Shown here in pieces: positions 45,961 through 54,370 of a DNA stretch of 64,000 nucleotides. The DNA is taken from assembly GCF_000426625.1 (NCBI RefSeq), contig NZ_KE384547.1, positions 1,789,159 through 1,853,158 on the forward strand. The letters are read 5' to 3'. Position 1 is the stretch's first letter, and each line of letters starts with the position of its first letter. This DNA comes from Psychrilyobacter atlanticus DSM 19335 (GTDB lineage Bacteria > Fusobacteriota > Fusobacteriia > Fusobacteriales > Fusobacteriaceae). Both the position numbers and the translations under genes were made by a program. The notes below the pieces were generated by a model. The model did not search any database. It worked only from the letters and a program-made list of their open reading frames with translations, and was not told the origin of the DNA.

Positions 45961-46050
45961 TCTATTCATGATTATTAAAATTATTTATACTCAATTAATA
46001 CTTTGTCTCAGATTACATAGTTTTTCTTAGATTTTTTTGAAATTCACAGT

Positions 46051-47007
46051 TTATTTCTTCAATAATTTAATTAATTCTTTCTTGTATTCTTCTATCTTTT
46101 CCAAATCACTGGCTTTAACTTTTACTAGTTTCGCCGATGTCGGAACCCTATTATATTCATCCCCTAATTTTATATCTGTTACTGGAAGCATATAATTTTT
46201 TTCTGCCATGGCTCTTTGAAATTTATCCTCTAAGATATAGTCCATAAATAACTTTGCTCCGTCCTTTATATCTTTTTTTGCCACGATAGAAGCTCCCTGT
46301 ACATAGATATATCCCCCTTCACTTGGAATAAAACTTTTATATGAACTCTTTTCGTCAAAATAAAGATCACTGGTAGCATAACCTACCATAAGAGGTGCTT
46401 CATTGGTTGTAAATTTTGCCCATCCTTCACTCCATCCTGGAGCCACTGTTTTCATGGCAGGTTTTAACTCCTCCCAGAATTTTAGCCAGTTTTCTCCATA
46501 TACTGCAACTGTCCACATCATAAACTCCTGACCGGTAAATGAATTGGGATCCAAAACGATTAACTGCCCTTTTAGCTTCTTCAGATCTTCAAAAGATGCC
46601 GGCATCTTCTTTAAGCTGTCTTTATTTGCATTTATAGCCAACGATCCGAAATCAAATGGAGTAGAGTACCATTCATTGTCTATCATATACTCCTCTTTCA
46701 TTATCTTCCCGGCTGTTTTAGGTTTATAGCTAGCTATAGTCCCTTCTTTTTTTGCCTGAATTACATTTATCTCTGATAACCCCAAAACTATATCAGCTTT
46801 TGGTCTTCTTTTTTCTAATTTTAATCTGGCAGGAATTCCTTTTATTCCTACAATCTCTACTTCTACCCCTGTTTTTTCATAGAAATCTTGTCCTATTTCT
46901 TCCTGTAAAAATGTCATAGAACTAGGTACATAGACCACTATTTTTTCCTTTGAAAAACTTGTTACTCCTAATAATACCATTAAAATCCATAAAATACTTT
47001 TTTTCAT
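46051..47007 (-). CDS. thiB: Thiamine ABC transporter substrate-binding protein
   Basis: A 318-residue periplasmic protein with a signal peptide (about 1-19). Family features: GLSEINVIQAKKEG, PFDFGSLAINANK near residue 117, WSEGWAKFTTNEAPLMVGYATSDLYF near 192, and GGYIYVQGASIV. The Trp/Tyr-rich ligand segments match ThiB. It binds thiamine, TMP or TPP. Its start is 11 bases after the ATPase gene and it ends before the 360-base gap. Confidence 0.88.
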   Translation of the reverse strand: MKKSILWILMVLLGVTSFSKEKIVVYVPSSMTFLQEEIGQDFYEKTGVEVEIVGIKGIPARLKLEKRRPKADIVLGLSEINVIQAKKEGTIASYKPKTAGKIMKEEYMIDNEWYSTPFDFGSLAINANKDSLKKMPASFEDLKKLKGQLIVLDPNSFTGQEFMMWTVAVYGENWLKFWEELKPAMKTVAPGWSEGWAKFTTNEAPLMVGYATSDLYFDEKSSYKSFIPSEGGYIYVQGASIVAKKDIKDGAKLFMDYILEDKFQRAMAEKNYMLPVTDIKLGDEYNRVPTSAKLVKVKASDLEKIEEYKKELIKLLKK

Positions 47008-47017
47008 CTTCTTCCCC

Positions 47018-47746
47018 CTATTTTAATTTTTCTAATATTCTTCCCTTATATTCTAAAAACTCCTGTGACAGGATAACTTCTTTTTTTCTCGGTCTGGGAA
47101 ATTTGATCTCCAGCTCATCTAAAAATCTGCCTGGTCTGGCTGACATAATATATACTCTGTCTGAAAGGTAGATTGCTTCCTCTATATCATGGGTTATAAA
47201 CAAGATAGAATGATTATGTTTTTTCCAGATTTCCAAAAGCCAGTCCTGCATAGATGACCTAGTCAGAGCATCCAAGGCCCCAAAAGGTTCATCCAATAAC
47301 ATTAGATCACTATCGATTAAAAAACTTCTGAGAAGGCCTCCCCTCTGCCTCATCCCCCCAGACAATTCATGAGGATATCTGTCTTCAAACCCTAAAAGAC
47401 CAAATTCTTCCATCAGTGGATCTATAATTTCTTTCCAACATTCTTTTTTTATTCCGCTTATTTCCAATGGTATCGTAGCATTTTCATAGAGAGTCTTCCA
47501 TGGTAGCAGTAGGTCTTTTTGAGGCAGGTAGGAGATAACTTTATTTTTGATCATATTTCCATCTATCCTGACTCTGCCGCTATATTCTGTCAAAAGCCCT
47601 GTGATTATCTTAAAAAGAGTACTTTTCCCACACCCGGAAGGCCCGACTATGGAGATAAACTCACCTTTTTTTATATGTAAATCTAAATCCTTTATTACCT
47701 CTACATCCCCATATTTTTTTGATAGTTTCTCTATTTCTAATATCAT
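47018..47746 (-). CDS. thiZ: ABC transporter ATPase for HMP/thiamine precursor
   Basis: A 242-residue NitT/TauT-type ATPase: GPSGCGKST near residue 35, LPQKDLLLPW Q-loop near 72, LSGGMRQRGGLLRS signature near 125 (Gly in place of the usual Val/Ala after RQR), LMLLDEPFGALDA, and ITHDIEEA. It lies with thiX and thiY. As the only ATPase in the locus it may also serve ThiB-ThiP. Confidence 0.85.
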   Translation of the reverse strand: MILEIEKLSKKYGDVEVIKDLDLHIKKGEFISIVGPSGCGKSTLFKIITGLLTEYSGRVRIDGNMIKNKVISYLPQKDLLLPWKTLYENATIPLEISGIKKECWKEIIDPLMEEFGLLGFEDRYPHELSGGMRQRGGLLRSFLIDSDLMLLDEPFGALDALTRSSMQDWLLEIWKKHNHSILFITHDIEEAIYLSDRVYIMSARPGRFLDELEIKFPRPRKKEVILSQEFLEYKGRILEKLK

Positions 47747-47759
47747 AAATCTCCTATTT

Positions 47760-48713
47760 TTAATCTTTTAAAAATTCATTGGTGAAAGCTTTTTTCATAT
47801 CTGTAGTCCCGTCTATCAAATTATTTTTATAGAGCCATTTTTGATATCTTTCCCATACTTCTAATCTTTGATGTCCCCAGTAAGGAGCATCATCGGTATA
47901 TTTAGAAGCCAGATATTTTTGACTTTCAATAACTAAATTCCTATCCAATTCAGGAACATCCTTCAGAAGGATCTCTCCAGCTTTCTCTGGATTTTCTATA
48001 CTGTATTCATAACCTTTTTTTATAGCTCTCATTACTTTTTTTACTAATTTTGGATTTGTTTTTATAAGTTTTTCACTACTTGCAAATATCGGAGTATAAT
48101 AATCTAGATTTTTCGAATAATCTCTAAGTCTAATATAGTTTAGCTTTTTCCCCTGCAATTTGGCCTCTATATTTGTCCACCCTTCAAATACCCAGGCAAA
48201 ATCCACATCATTTACACTGGATTTAAAAAAGTCCATAGAGCCTGTTGTAAGAATATTTATATCTCCAACCTTACCGCCATCTTTTTCTATCAATTCCTTT
48301 AGGGTAGCTTCCTCTACAGGTGACCCCCATCCACCATAGTTTTTACCTTTAAAATCCGATGGTTTTTCTATCCCCTTTTCCTTCAACGAAGCAAAACCAG
48401 ATGTGTTATGCTGGATTATTGCTCCCAATGAAACTACAGGCAGCCCTTCTAATCTAGCAAAAGTTACAGCTTCCTGATAGGTTACACCAAAATCAGCTCT
48501 TCCTGTGGCTATTAACTGGGTAGAAGTTCCATTGGCCGGCTGTAATATATCCGCCTCTATCCCCTCTGCTTTAAAATATCCCATTTTTTTCGCTACATAT
48601 ATCCCCGTATGATTTGTATTAGGTGTCCAGTCCAAAACTATATCCACCTTTTCCAGTGCAAATACACTCACAACATTTAAAATTAACAATAAACTTATAA
48701 TTCTTTTTTTCAT
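47760..48713 (-). CDS. thiY: HMP-binding ABC transporter protein (THI5-like)
   Basis: A 317-residue NMT1/THI5-like binding protein with a signal peptide (about 1-19). It starts IVLDWTPNTNHTGIYVAKKMGYF, diagnostic for pyrimidine-precursor binding proteins, and continues with GRADFGVTYQEAVTFAR and GWGSPVEEATL. It should bind formylaminopyrimidine/HMP for salvage to thiamine. In operon with thiX and thiZ. Confidence 0.88.
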   Translation of the reverse strand: MKKRIISLLLILNVVSVFALEKVDIVLDWTPNTNHTGIYVAKKMGYFKAEGIEADILQPANGTSTQLIATGRADFGVTYQEAVTFARLEGLPVVSLGAIIQHNTSGFASLKEKGIEKPSDFKGKNYGGWGSPVEEATLKELIEKDGGKVGDINILTTGSMDFFKSSVNDVDFAWVFEGWTNIEAKLQGKKLNYIRLRDYSKNLDYYTPIFASSEKLIKTNPKLVKKVMRAIKKGYEYSIENPEKAGEILLKDVPELDRNLVIESQKYLASKYTDDAPYWGHQRLEVWERYQKWLYKNNLIDGTTDMKKAFTNEFLKD

Positions 48714-48740
48714 TCTTCCCCCTATTTCTTCTACAATTTT

Positions 48741-49505
48741 CTATTTTTTCAACTGTTTCCAGGGCATAGCTGCTTTTTCTACACACTCTATCCCCTTAAA
48801 AATTAACAGACTGAGGATAACCACAACTATTATCGCTGCAAAAAGATAGTCTGTTTTGAACGAACTGATAGCTCTGGTCATATATATTCCCAACCCGCTT
48901 TTAGCTCCCAGCCACTCTCCTATTACCGCTCCCATGATAGAATACGTCGCCGATATCTTTACCCCTGAAAAAAAACTAGGCAGACTTGAGGGCAGGATAA
49001 CTTTAAAAAATATATACTTTTTATCGGCTCCCATAACCTGAAATAGATCCAGTATTTCCCTGTCTACCTCCTCCAATCCCCCTAAAAAACTGAGAAGCAT
49101 AGGAAAGGTACAAATTAACATCACAATTATTATCTTAGGCAGAATTCCAAACCCAAACCAAATCAATATAACAGGTGCTATGGCTATCAATGGAATCGTT
49201 TGACTGATTAAAAGGTATGGATACAGCATTTTTTTTACCTTCTCAAATGGATATACAATACCTCCTATAATCAGAGCCAATATAATTGATAGGATGAACC
49301 CTGTTAAAGCTTCAAAAAGAGTAACTAATGAGTGGCTGAATAAAACCTCTTTTTGGCTGTATAACGCTTTAATTACCTTTGTAGGAGCGGGCAAGATATA
49401 TCCAGGTATCTCCAAGATTCTGATTAATACCTCACATCCCACTACTAATACCAATAAACTTATTAAAAATAAGTTATTTCTTTCTGTATTTACCGACTTT
49501 TTCAT
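48741..49505 (-). CDS. thiX: HMP/precursor ABC transporter permease
   Basis: A 254-residue inner-membrane permease with about six helices and the coupling loop LDLFQVMGADKKYIFFKVILPSSLPSFFSGVKI near residue 155. This is the single-module NitT/TauT type. Its start overlaps the end of the upstream thiamine-binding gene by 32 bases. It pairs with thiY and thiZ. Confidence 0.87.
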   Translation of the reverse strand: MKKSVNTERNNLFLISLLVLVVGCEVLIRILEIPGYILPAPTKVIKALYSQKEVLFSHSLVTLFEALTGFILSIILALIIGGIVYPFEKVKKMLYPYLLISQTIPLIAIAPVILIWFGFGILPKIIIVMLICTFPMLLSFLGGLEEVDREILDLFQVMGADKKYIFFKVILPSSLPSFFSGVKISATYSIMGAVIGEWLGAKSGLGIYMTRAISSFKTDYLFAAIIVVVILSLLIFKGIECVEKAAMPWKQLKK

Positions 49506-49773
49506 CTATAGTTATCCCTTCTTTTTTATGATCAAATTTTGCTATAGTTGTTACCCTTTCAGCACCTTCATTGAAACAAATTTCCTGGGCTTTTTCCAAT
49601 ATCCCCAAAAGGTCTTTGAACTCCCCTTCTATAGTTGTCCCCAGTCCTCCTACCTCATATTTTAGACCTGTTCCTATGATATGCTCTATTACCCTGTCTA
49701 TCACAGTATACTTTTCCTTTTCTCCACCCTCTATCGTAGGTAATATTTGAATATCCATGTTTGCCAATGCCAT
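49474..49773 (-). CDS. MTH1187-family thiamine-binding protein
   Basis: A 99-residue COG0011 protein (DIQILPTIEGGEKEKYTVIDRVIEHI and GLGTTIEGEFKDLLGILEKAQE), a ferredoxin-like fold that binds thiamine or HMP. It is first in the operon behind the TPP riboswitch. GAGGAGG lies shortly before the start. Such genes often travel with thiXYZ. Confidence 0.85.
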   Translation of the reverse strand: MALANMDIQILPTIEGGEKEKYTVIDRVIEHIIGTGLKYEVGGLGTTIEGEFKDLLGILEKAQEICFNEGAERVTTIAKFDHKKEGITIDEKVGKYRKK

Positions 49774-49816
49774 TTCCTTCCTCCTCTTAATCGCTTTTTG
49801 CGAAATTAATAATACG

Positions 49817-49841
49817 TAGGGGTAATCAATAATTACCCCTA
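49817..49841 (-). other. Hairpin between terminator and first thi gene
   Basis: TAGGGGTAAT / ATTACCCCTA, 10 pairs, loop of five, about 45 bases before the start codon and without a T tail on the minus strand. Confidence 0.5.
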
Positions 49842-49850
49842 TAATTCAAA

Positions 49851-49876
49851 CAAAAAAGACCTCCCGAAGGAAGCCT
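49851..49876 (-). terminator. Expression-platform terminator of the TPP riboswitch
   Basis: AGGCTTCC-TTCG-GGAGGTCT followed by TTTTTT on the minus strand, 40 bases after the aptamer. Confidence 0.8.
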
Positions 49877-49911
49877 TATTAAATACAAATATACTATTCA
49901 TACCCTATAAA

Positions 49912-49996
49912 AATTCATCCTACGCTAGCATTATCTAGATCAGGTTAACAGTCGAGACTATAACATCTCCTCTCAGCAAAAGCTCCTGCAATACTT
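49912..49996 (-). ncRNA. TPP riboswitch
   Basis: The minus strand carries GCTGAGAGG (49971-49979) and AACCTGATCTAGATAATGCTAGCGTAGGA, the two conserved halves of the THI element. It lies upstream of the thiamine uptake genes and ahead of a terminator, so thiamine pyrophosphate should shut off the operon. Confidence 0.95.
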
Positions 49997-50100
49997 ATTT
50001 GTACTTTATTGTATCAGAATACCCCAAAATTACAACTTTTTTTTAACATATCTCAAATTTTAGGGATGATTTTCTTATTTTGTAAAAATTTCCATTATTT

Positions 50101-50328
50101 TTAATGTCTTTTATACTGTGCTTTAGTTCCTTCTCTCCAGCTTTCCCCTAGAATAGCTCCTGTTTCTTTATTGCAAGTAAGCATATAACTTCTTTTATCA
50201 TAGTCAAAATTCCAATAATAGTTGTCTTTTTCCTCACTCATATCAATATCTATCTCACCATCTATCTCAGGCAATAACTCCTCTAAATAACTATTTAATT
50301 TTTCTACACATTCCTGTAAATCGTACAT
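50101..50328 (-). CDS. Small acidic protein of unknown function
   Basis: Not recognised. A 75-residue soluble protein, acidic in the middle (EIDGEIDIDMSEEKDNYYWNF), ending basic. AGGAGG lies 6 bases before the ATG, which supports translation. It sits 60 bases before the sirtuin gene is reached from the other side, on the same strand, but is not obviously co-transcribed with the thi operon. Confidence 0.6.
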   Translation of the reverse strand: MYDLQECVEKLNSYLEELLPEIDGEIDIDMSEEKDNYYWNFDYDKRSYMLTCNKETGAILGESWREGTKAQYKRH

Positions 50329-50388
50329 ATTTTTCCTCCTATTATTTTAAAACTACTTTTCTTTATAATTTAAAGATCCTTTAATCTT

Positions 50389-51090
50389 TTATTCTACTGC
50401 CTTTAAAACTTTCCCTATCTTATCTGAAATAACCAGATTAGCTCTTTTATCATACCTTGTGGAATCTTTATTTATCAAAATTAATTTATTTCCCCTATAA
50501 AGATCTACCAGTGAAGCCGCAGGCTGAACGACCAATGAAGTTCCACCTACGATTAAAACATCTGCATTGGCAATATAATGCATGGCTCTGTCGTAGCTAT
50601 TCATATCTGGAATTTCTTCGTAGAGAGTAACATCTGGTTTTATTATCCCACTGCACTTAGAGCAGTAGGGAACACCTTTCCTATCCATAAGTTCATCTAA
50701 AGTGTAAAAAGTTCCGCAGTCCATACAATGGTTTCTATGGACACTCCCATGGAGCTCTAAAACATTTTTACTTCCTGCCATTTGATGCAGGCCATCTATA
50801 TTCTGGGTAATAACTGCCTTTAATTTACCTATTTTTTCCAAATATGCCAATACCCTGTGTGCATCATTTGGTTTAACATCTTCATACACCAGGTGTTTCT
50901 TATAAAATTCAAAAAAACCATCTTTATTTTTATCGAAATATGTTCTGCTGACCAAATATTCAGGGCTGTGGGAATACAGACCTTTAGCACTCCTAAAATC
51001 AGGGATCCCACTCTCTGTAGAAACACCAGCTCCTCCAAAGAACACAATATTCTCACTCTTATCTATTATTTTTTTCAGTTTTTCATACAT
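50389..51090 (-). CDS. cobB: NAD-dependent protein deacylase (sirtuin)
   Basis: A 233-residue class III sirtuin. It has GGAGVSTESGIPDFRS near residue 19, ITQNIDGLH near 96, the catalytic His in LELHGSVHRN, the zinc Cys pairs CMDC and CSKC (about 126-152), and GGTSLVVQPAASL near 190. It removes acyl groups from lysine using NAD. AGGAGG precedes the ATG, 33 bases after the radical SAM gene start side. Confidence 0.93.
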   Translation of the reverse strand: MYEKLKKIIDKSENIVFFGGAGVSTESGIPDFRSAKGLYSHSPEYLVSRTYFDKNKDGFFEFYKKHLVYEDVKPNDAHRVLAYLEKIGKLKAVITQNIDGLHQMAGSKNVLELHGSVHRNHCMDCGTFYTLDELMDRKGVPYCSKCSGIIKPDVTLYEEIPDMNSYDRAMHYIANADVLIVGGTSLVVQPAASLVDLYRGNKLILINKDSTRYDKRANLVISDKIGKVLKAVE

Positions 51091-51123
51091 AGAGTTTCCT
51101 CCTAAATTACAACAATCTTATAT

Positions 51124-52008
51124 TTAAAACTTCTCCTTAAAAGTACACTTCTTACAGAGTTCCTCAACAGCTTTTTTATTGCTGAATCCATCGTAAATTG
51201 CAGTTGCTCTTTCTCCCTCTACTATCTCTTTAAATGACGTTTCAAAAACATTCCCGAGATTTACTACCCCTTCACCATCGAGACAACATGGAATTACTGT
51301 CCCATCCACTAAGATTCCTATTTGAGTACGCAACCCATAGCAAAAACCATCTTCATTTTCATATTCATCAGCTAGTTCAGGCCATTTGAATTCTAAATCT
51401 GTATTGAGATATAACCTGTTTTTTATCTTCAGTCCACGACCTGGAACCAGCTTATCCTCTATCTTATAATCTAAATCAAAGTATCTTTCTATCTTCTCTA
51501 AGATCTTCCTGTTTCCCTCCATCTGAACCTTACTTTTATTTCCATCATGGAAGTTCCATAACCGTAGGGAAATATAGGTATTTTCTAAAGAAAGTGATTT
51601 TTTTGTAAAATCTAATATTTTTTTCAGGTAATCATCTTTGTCTATCTTATCTATATCACCATCAAATGAATGAAGGGAAAAATTAATCTGCCTGAATGCT
51701 TTTTTATTTACTATCTTCTCTCCTACTCTGCCTATCAAGGTTCCGTTGGTAGTTATATTCACCTTTATGTTCTTTTCCTCTGCAATGTCTAAAAAACCAG
51801 CTATCTCTGGATGCGACAGAGGTTCCCCTTTTACATGGAGATAGACATAGTCGCTGTATGGCTTTATTTCATCTAAGATATGCCTGAATTCATCCAGGCT
51901 CATAACCTTAGGAATTCTCACCCCTTGAGGGCAAAAACTACACTTTAAATTACATCTATTAGTTATCTCTATATATACTTTTTTATATTTTTTCATCTCT
52001 TTTTTCAT
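51124..52008 (-). CDS. Radical SAM / SPASM-like protein
   Basis: A 294-residue enzyme. The [4Fe-4S]-SAM motif CNLKCSFC is at residues ~18-25 (CxxxCxxC), with HVKGEPLSHPEI following and NITTNGTLIG near 88. C-terminal Cys (GFCYGL, VIPCCLDGEG, ELCKKC) could bind an auxiliary cluster as in SPASM proteins. No peptide substrate or maturation gene lies beside it, so the reaction is unknown. It precedes the sirtuin gene on the same strand with a short gap. Confidence 0.75.
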   Translation of the reverse strand: MKKEMKKYKKVYIEITNRCNLKCSFCPQGVRIPKVMSLDEFRHILDEIKPYSDYVYLHVKGEPLSHPEIAGFLDIAEEKNIKVNITTNGTLIGRVGEKIVNKKAFRQINFSLHSFDGDIDKIDKDDYLKKILDFTKKSLSLENTYISLRLWNFHDGNKSKVQMEGNRKILEKIERYFDLDYKIEDKLVPGRGLKIKNRLYLNTDLEFKWPELADEYENEDGFCYGLRTQIGILVDGTVIPCCLDGEGVVNLGNVFETSFKEIVEGERATAIYDGFSNKKAVEELCKKCTFKEKF

Positions 52009-52130
52009 TATTTTTTCACCTCTTCTATAGCCTTTATTATAACATAGTATAAAAAAACTTAGTAACTAAACTTTCCTGTTATATAAGTCTTTAGAATCGA
52101 AGAGTTGGTTTCTTCAAAATATAATTTAAT

Positions 52131-52175
52131 AAAAAAACCTCCTAAATTATCAAAATCAATAATTTAGAAGGTTTT
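52131..52175 (-). terminator. mal operon terminator
   Basis: AAAACCTTCTAAATTAT / ATAATTTAGGAGGTTT on the minus strand (one mismatch) followed by T, directly after malG. Confidence 0.85.
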
Positions 52176-52177
52176 AC

Positions 52178-53017
52178 CTATCCCTTAGTTGCTCCAGCAG
52201 ATAATCCTGCCACGATATGTTTTTGTAGATACATAAATAAAACGGCAATAGGTACAGCGATCAAGATCGACGCTGCTGCAAACTGTGTAAAATTGTCATT
52301 TGCCCTGCTTGAGATCCATTCAAAAATCCCAACAGCTAGAGTTTTCTTCTCTGCACTTCTAAGCAGTAGTTTTGGAAAGATAAAGTCAAACCATGGTCCA
52401 ATAAAATTCGTCAATGCAACAAAGACAACTATCGGTTTTGTAATAGGCATAATTATCTTTAAAAATATAGTTAGATGACCTGCCCCATCTACTCTGGCTG
52501 CCTCATCCAAACTCTTAGGTATCCCATCAAAATATCCCTTTACTAACCATGAATTATATGGAATCTGTCCAGCAATATAAACTATTAGAAGTCCTGCATG
52601 GGTATCCATAAGTCCCATCTTAGTGATTAAGATATAGATAGCTGTCATAGCTAAAAATGACGGAAACATCTGTAATACCAACATCCCTATCATAGCTTGT
52701 TTTCTTCCCTTAAATTTATACCTCGAAAATGTATAGGCTGTAAGAGTTGTAATAATAACTCCTAAAATCATATTCAATGTTGCTATTTTTAATGTATTCA
52801 TATACCAAATAGGGAAGTCTGTCTTTGTAAACAAAGTTTTATAATGATCCAAGGTCAATGATTTCGGCAGGAAGGTCGAACTGTAAAGACTGTTTCCAAC
52901 CTGCATAGATGACAATACAATCCATACTAAGGGCATAAGTACACTAAGTGCTATCAATATTAAACCAAGATATGTTAATCCATCTAAAATCTTATCTATA
53001 ATTTTTGTTTTACTCAT
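52178..53017 (-). CDS. malG: Maltodextrin ABC transporter permease MalG
   Basis: A 279-residue permease with six membrane segments and the EAA loop LDEAARVDGAGHLTIFLKIIMP near residue 168. The C-terminus (IVAGLSAGATKG) is typical of MalG. Its ATG touches the malF stop. Works with MalF and an MsmX-like ATPase, none of which is in this operon. Confidence 0.92.
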   Translation of the reverse strand: MSKTKIIDKILDGLTYLGLILIALSVLMPLVWIVLSSMQVGNSLYSSTFLPKSLTLDHYKTLFTKTDFPIWYMNTLKIATLNMILGVIITTLTAYTFSRYKFKGRKQAMIGMLVLQMFPSFLAMTAIYILITKMGLMDTHAGLLIVYIAGQIPYNSWLVKGYFDGIPKSLDEAARVDGAGHLTIFLKIIMPITKPIVVFVALTNFIGPWFDFIFPKLLLRSAEKKTLAVGIFEWISSRANDNFTQFAAASILIAVPIAVLFMYLQKHIVAGLSAGATKG

Positions 53018-54306
53018 TACATCATATCCTCCTCTGTGAATGATTTACTTTTCATAAATTGATATGTGGAAAATGATGCTATAAAAATAAATAAAATTAT
53101 TGATATCACTGCCGCCATATGAAATTGACTTTGATCATTGGTTAATTTAAATATCCAGGTTATTAAAATATCTGTTTCCCCTGCATATCTCAGGGCTGAA
53201 TTAGTCGGTTTCCCGTCTGTTAATAGGTATATTGCTCCAAAGTTATTAAAGTTATATGCAAAAGTTAATATTAATACAGGTGCTGTCTGAAATAATAATA
53301 GTGGTAAGGTTATCTTCCAAAACTGAATCCATTTAGATGCACCATCAATCTCTGCTGCTTCATATATTGAATCTGAAATATTTGTTAGAGATCCCGATAA
53401 TAACACCATGAAATAAGGTGCTCCAAGCCACGTATTGATTAATATCAGACTAACTTTGGCCAATAATGGGTCTGTTAAAAAAGGTATTTTGTCAAAGCCG
53501 AAGCTGACAATTAAGTTATTAATAGGTCCAACTCCACTAAATAGTAATCTAAATACCAATAAAGAGATAAATGCCGGAACAGCATAAGGCAGGATAAATA
53601 TGGTCCTCCAGAACCCCTTGAATTTAATATTCTTTCTATTCATCATAAGAGCCATGATCAGCCCACACGAATAATTTAACAGTGTTGAAAGTATCGCCCA
53701 TACTACTGTCCAACTTCCTATTTTAATAAATGTTTTACTCCATATTTTTAATTGGAAGATATCTATAAAGTTCTTAAACCCTACCCAATCCACTAAATTT
53801 CTAGGAGGGATATGATCTGGTGCTGAATAATTTGTAAAAGCTACTAGAACAGTTACTAATATCGGTAACAAAATGAAAAATAAGACACCCATTGTAGCCG
53901 GTGTTAACATTATAGATACAAAGCTGCGATCATATACCTTTATTAAATATTGTTTTGTTGTCATATAAGATTGTCCATTGTCCATCTCATGTCCTATTCT
54001 CTTGGCATCTTTAATATTCCATATATATATTCCTAAGAAAATAAACAACATTATAATAGTTACAACACCCTCAATCAGTAAAAAAATCGAATGATCTCCC
54101 TGTATAATTTGGAATCCATTCATTTTCTGAGTAGTTTCCCCCAGTGTTACAACACCCCAAATTCCCTTTATAATTCTTGGTATTTTTATAAGATATAATA
54201 ATTCAATTATAAATAAAATTATTCCCTTAAGAAAATATTTATTATATAACTGCCCTAGTCCCATAAAAAGACAAGACAGCAACATTGATCTTTTTTCCCT
54301 ATTCAT
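53017..54306 (-). CDS. malF: Maltodextrin ABC transporter permease MalF
   Basis: A 429-residue permease with an N-terminal extension of two or three helices (about 1-110), then six core helices. The coupling loop is YEAAEIDGASKWIQFWKITLPLL near residue 325 and NFNNFGAIYLLTDGKPT near 365. The start ATG follows AAGAGG by six bases. Second gene of malEFG. Confidence 0.92.
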   Translation of the reverse strand: MNREKRSMLLSCLFMGLGQLYNKYFLKGIILFIIELLYLIKIPRIIKGIWGVVTLGETTQKMNGFQIIQGDHSIFLLIEGVVTIIMLFIFLGIYIWNIKDAKRIGHEMDNGQSYMTTKQYLIKVYDRSFVSIMLTPATMGVLFFILLPILVTVLVAFTNYSAPDHIPPRNLVDWVGFKNFIDIFQLKIWSKTFIKIGSWTVVWAILSTLLNYSCGLIMALMMNRKNIKFKGFWRTIFILPYAVPAFISLLVFRLLFSGVGPINNLIVSFGFDKIPFLTDPLLAKVSLILINTWLGAPYFMVLLSGSLTNISDSIYEAAEIDGASKWIQFWKITLPLLLFQTAPVLILTFAYNFNNFGAIYLLTDGKPTNSALRYAGETDILITWIFKLTNDQSQFHMAAVISIILFIFIASFSTYQFMKSKSFTEEDMM

Positions 54307-54370
54307 CTCCTACCTCTTTTCTATATATTATTTGAGCACCTGTTAAAACAAGTGCTCATTACATTTACAA

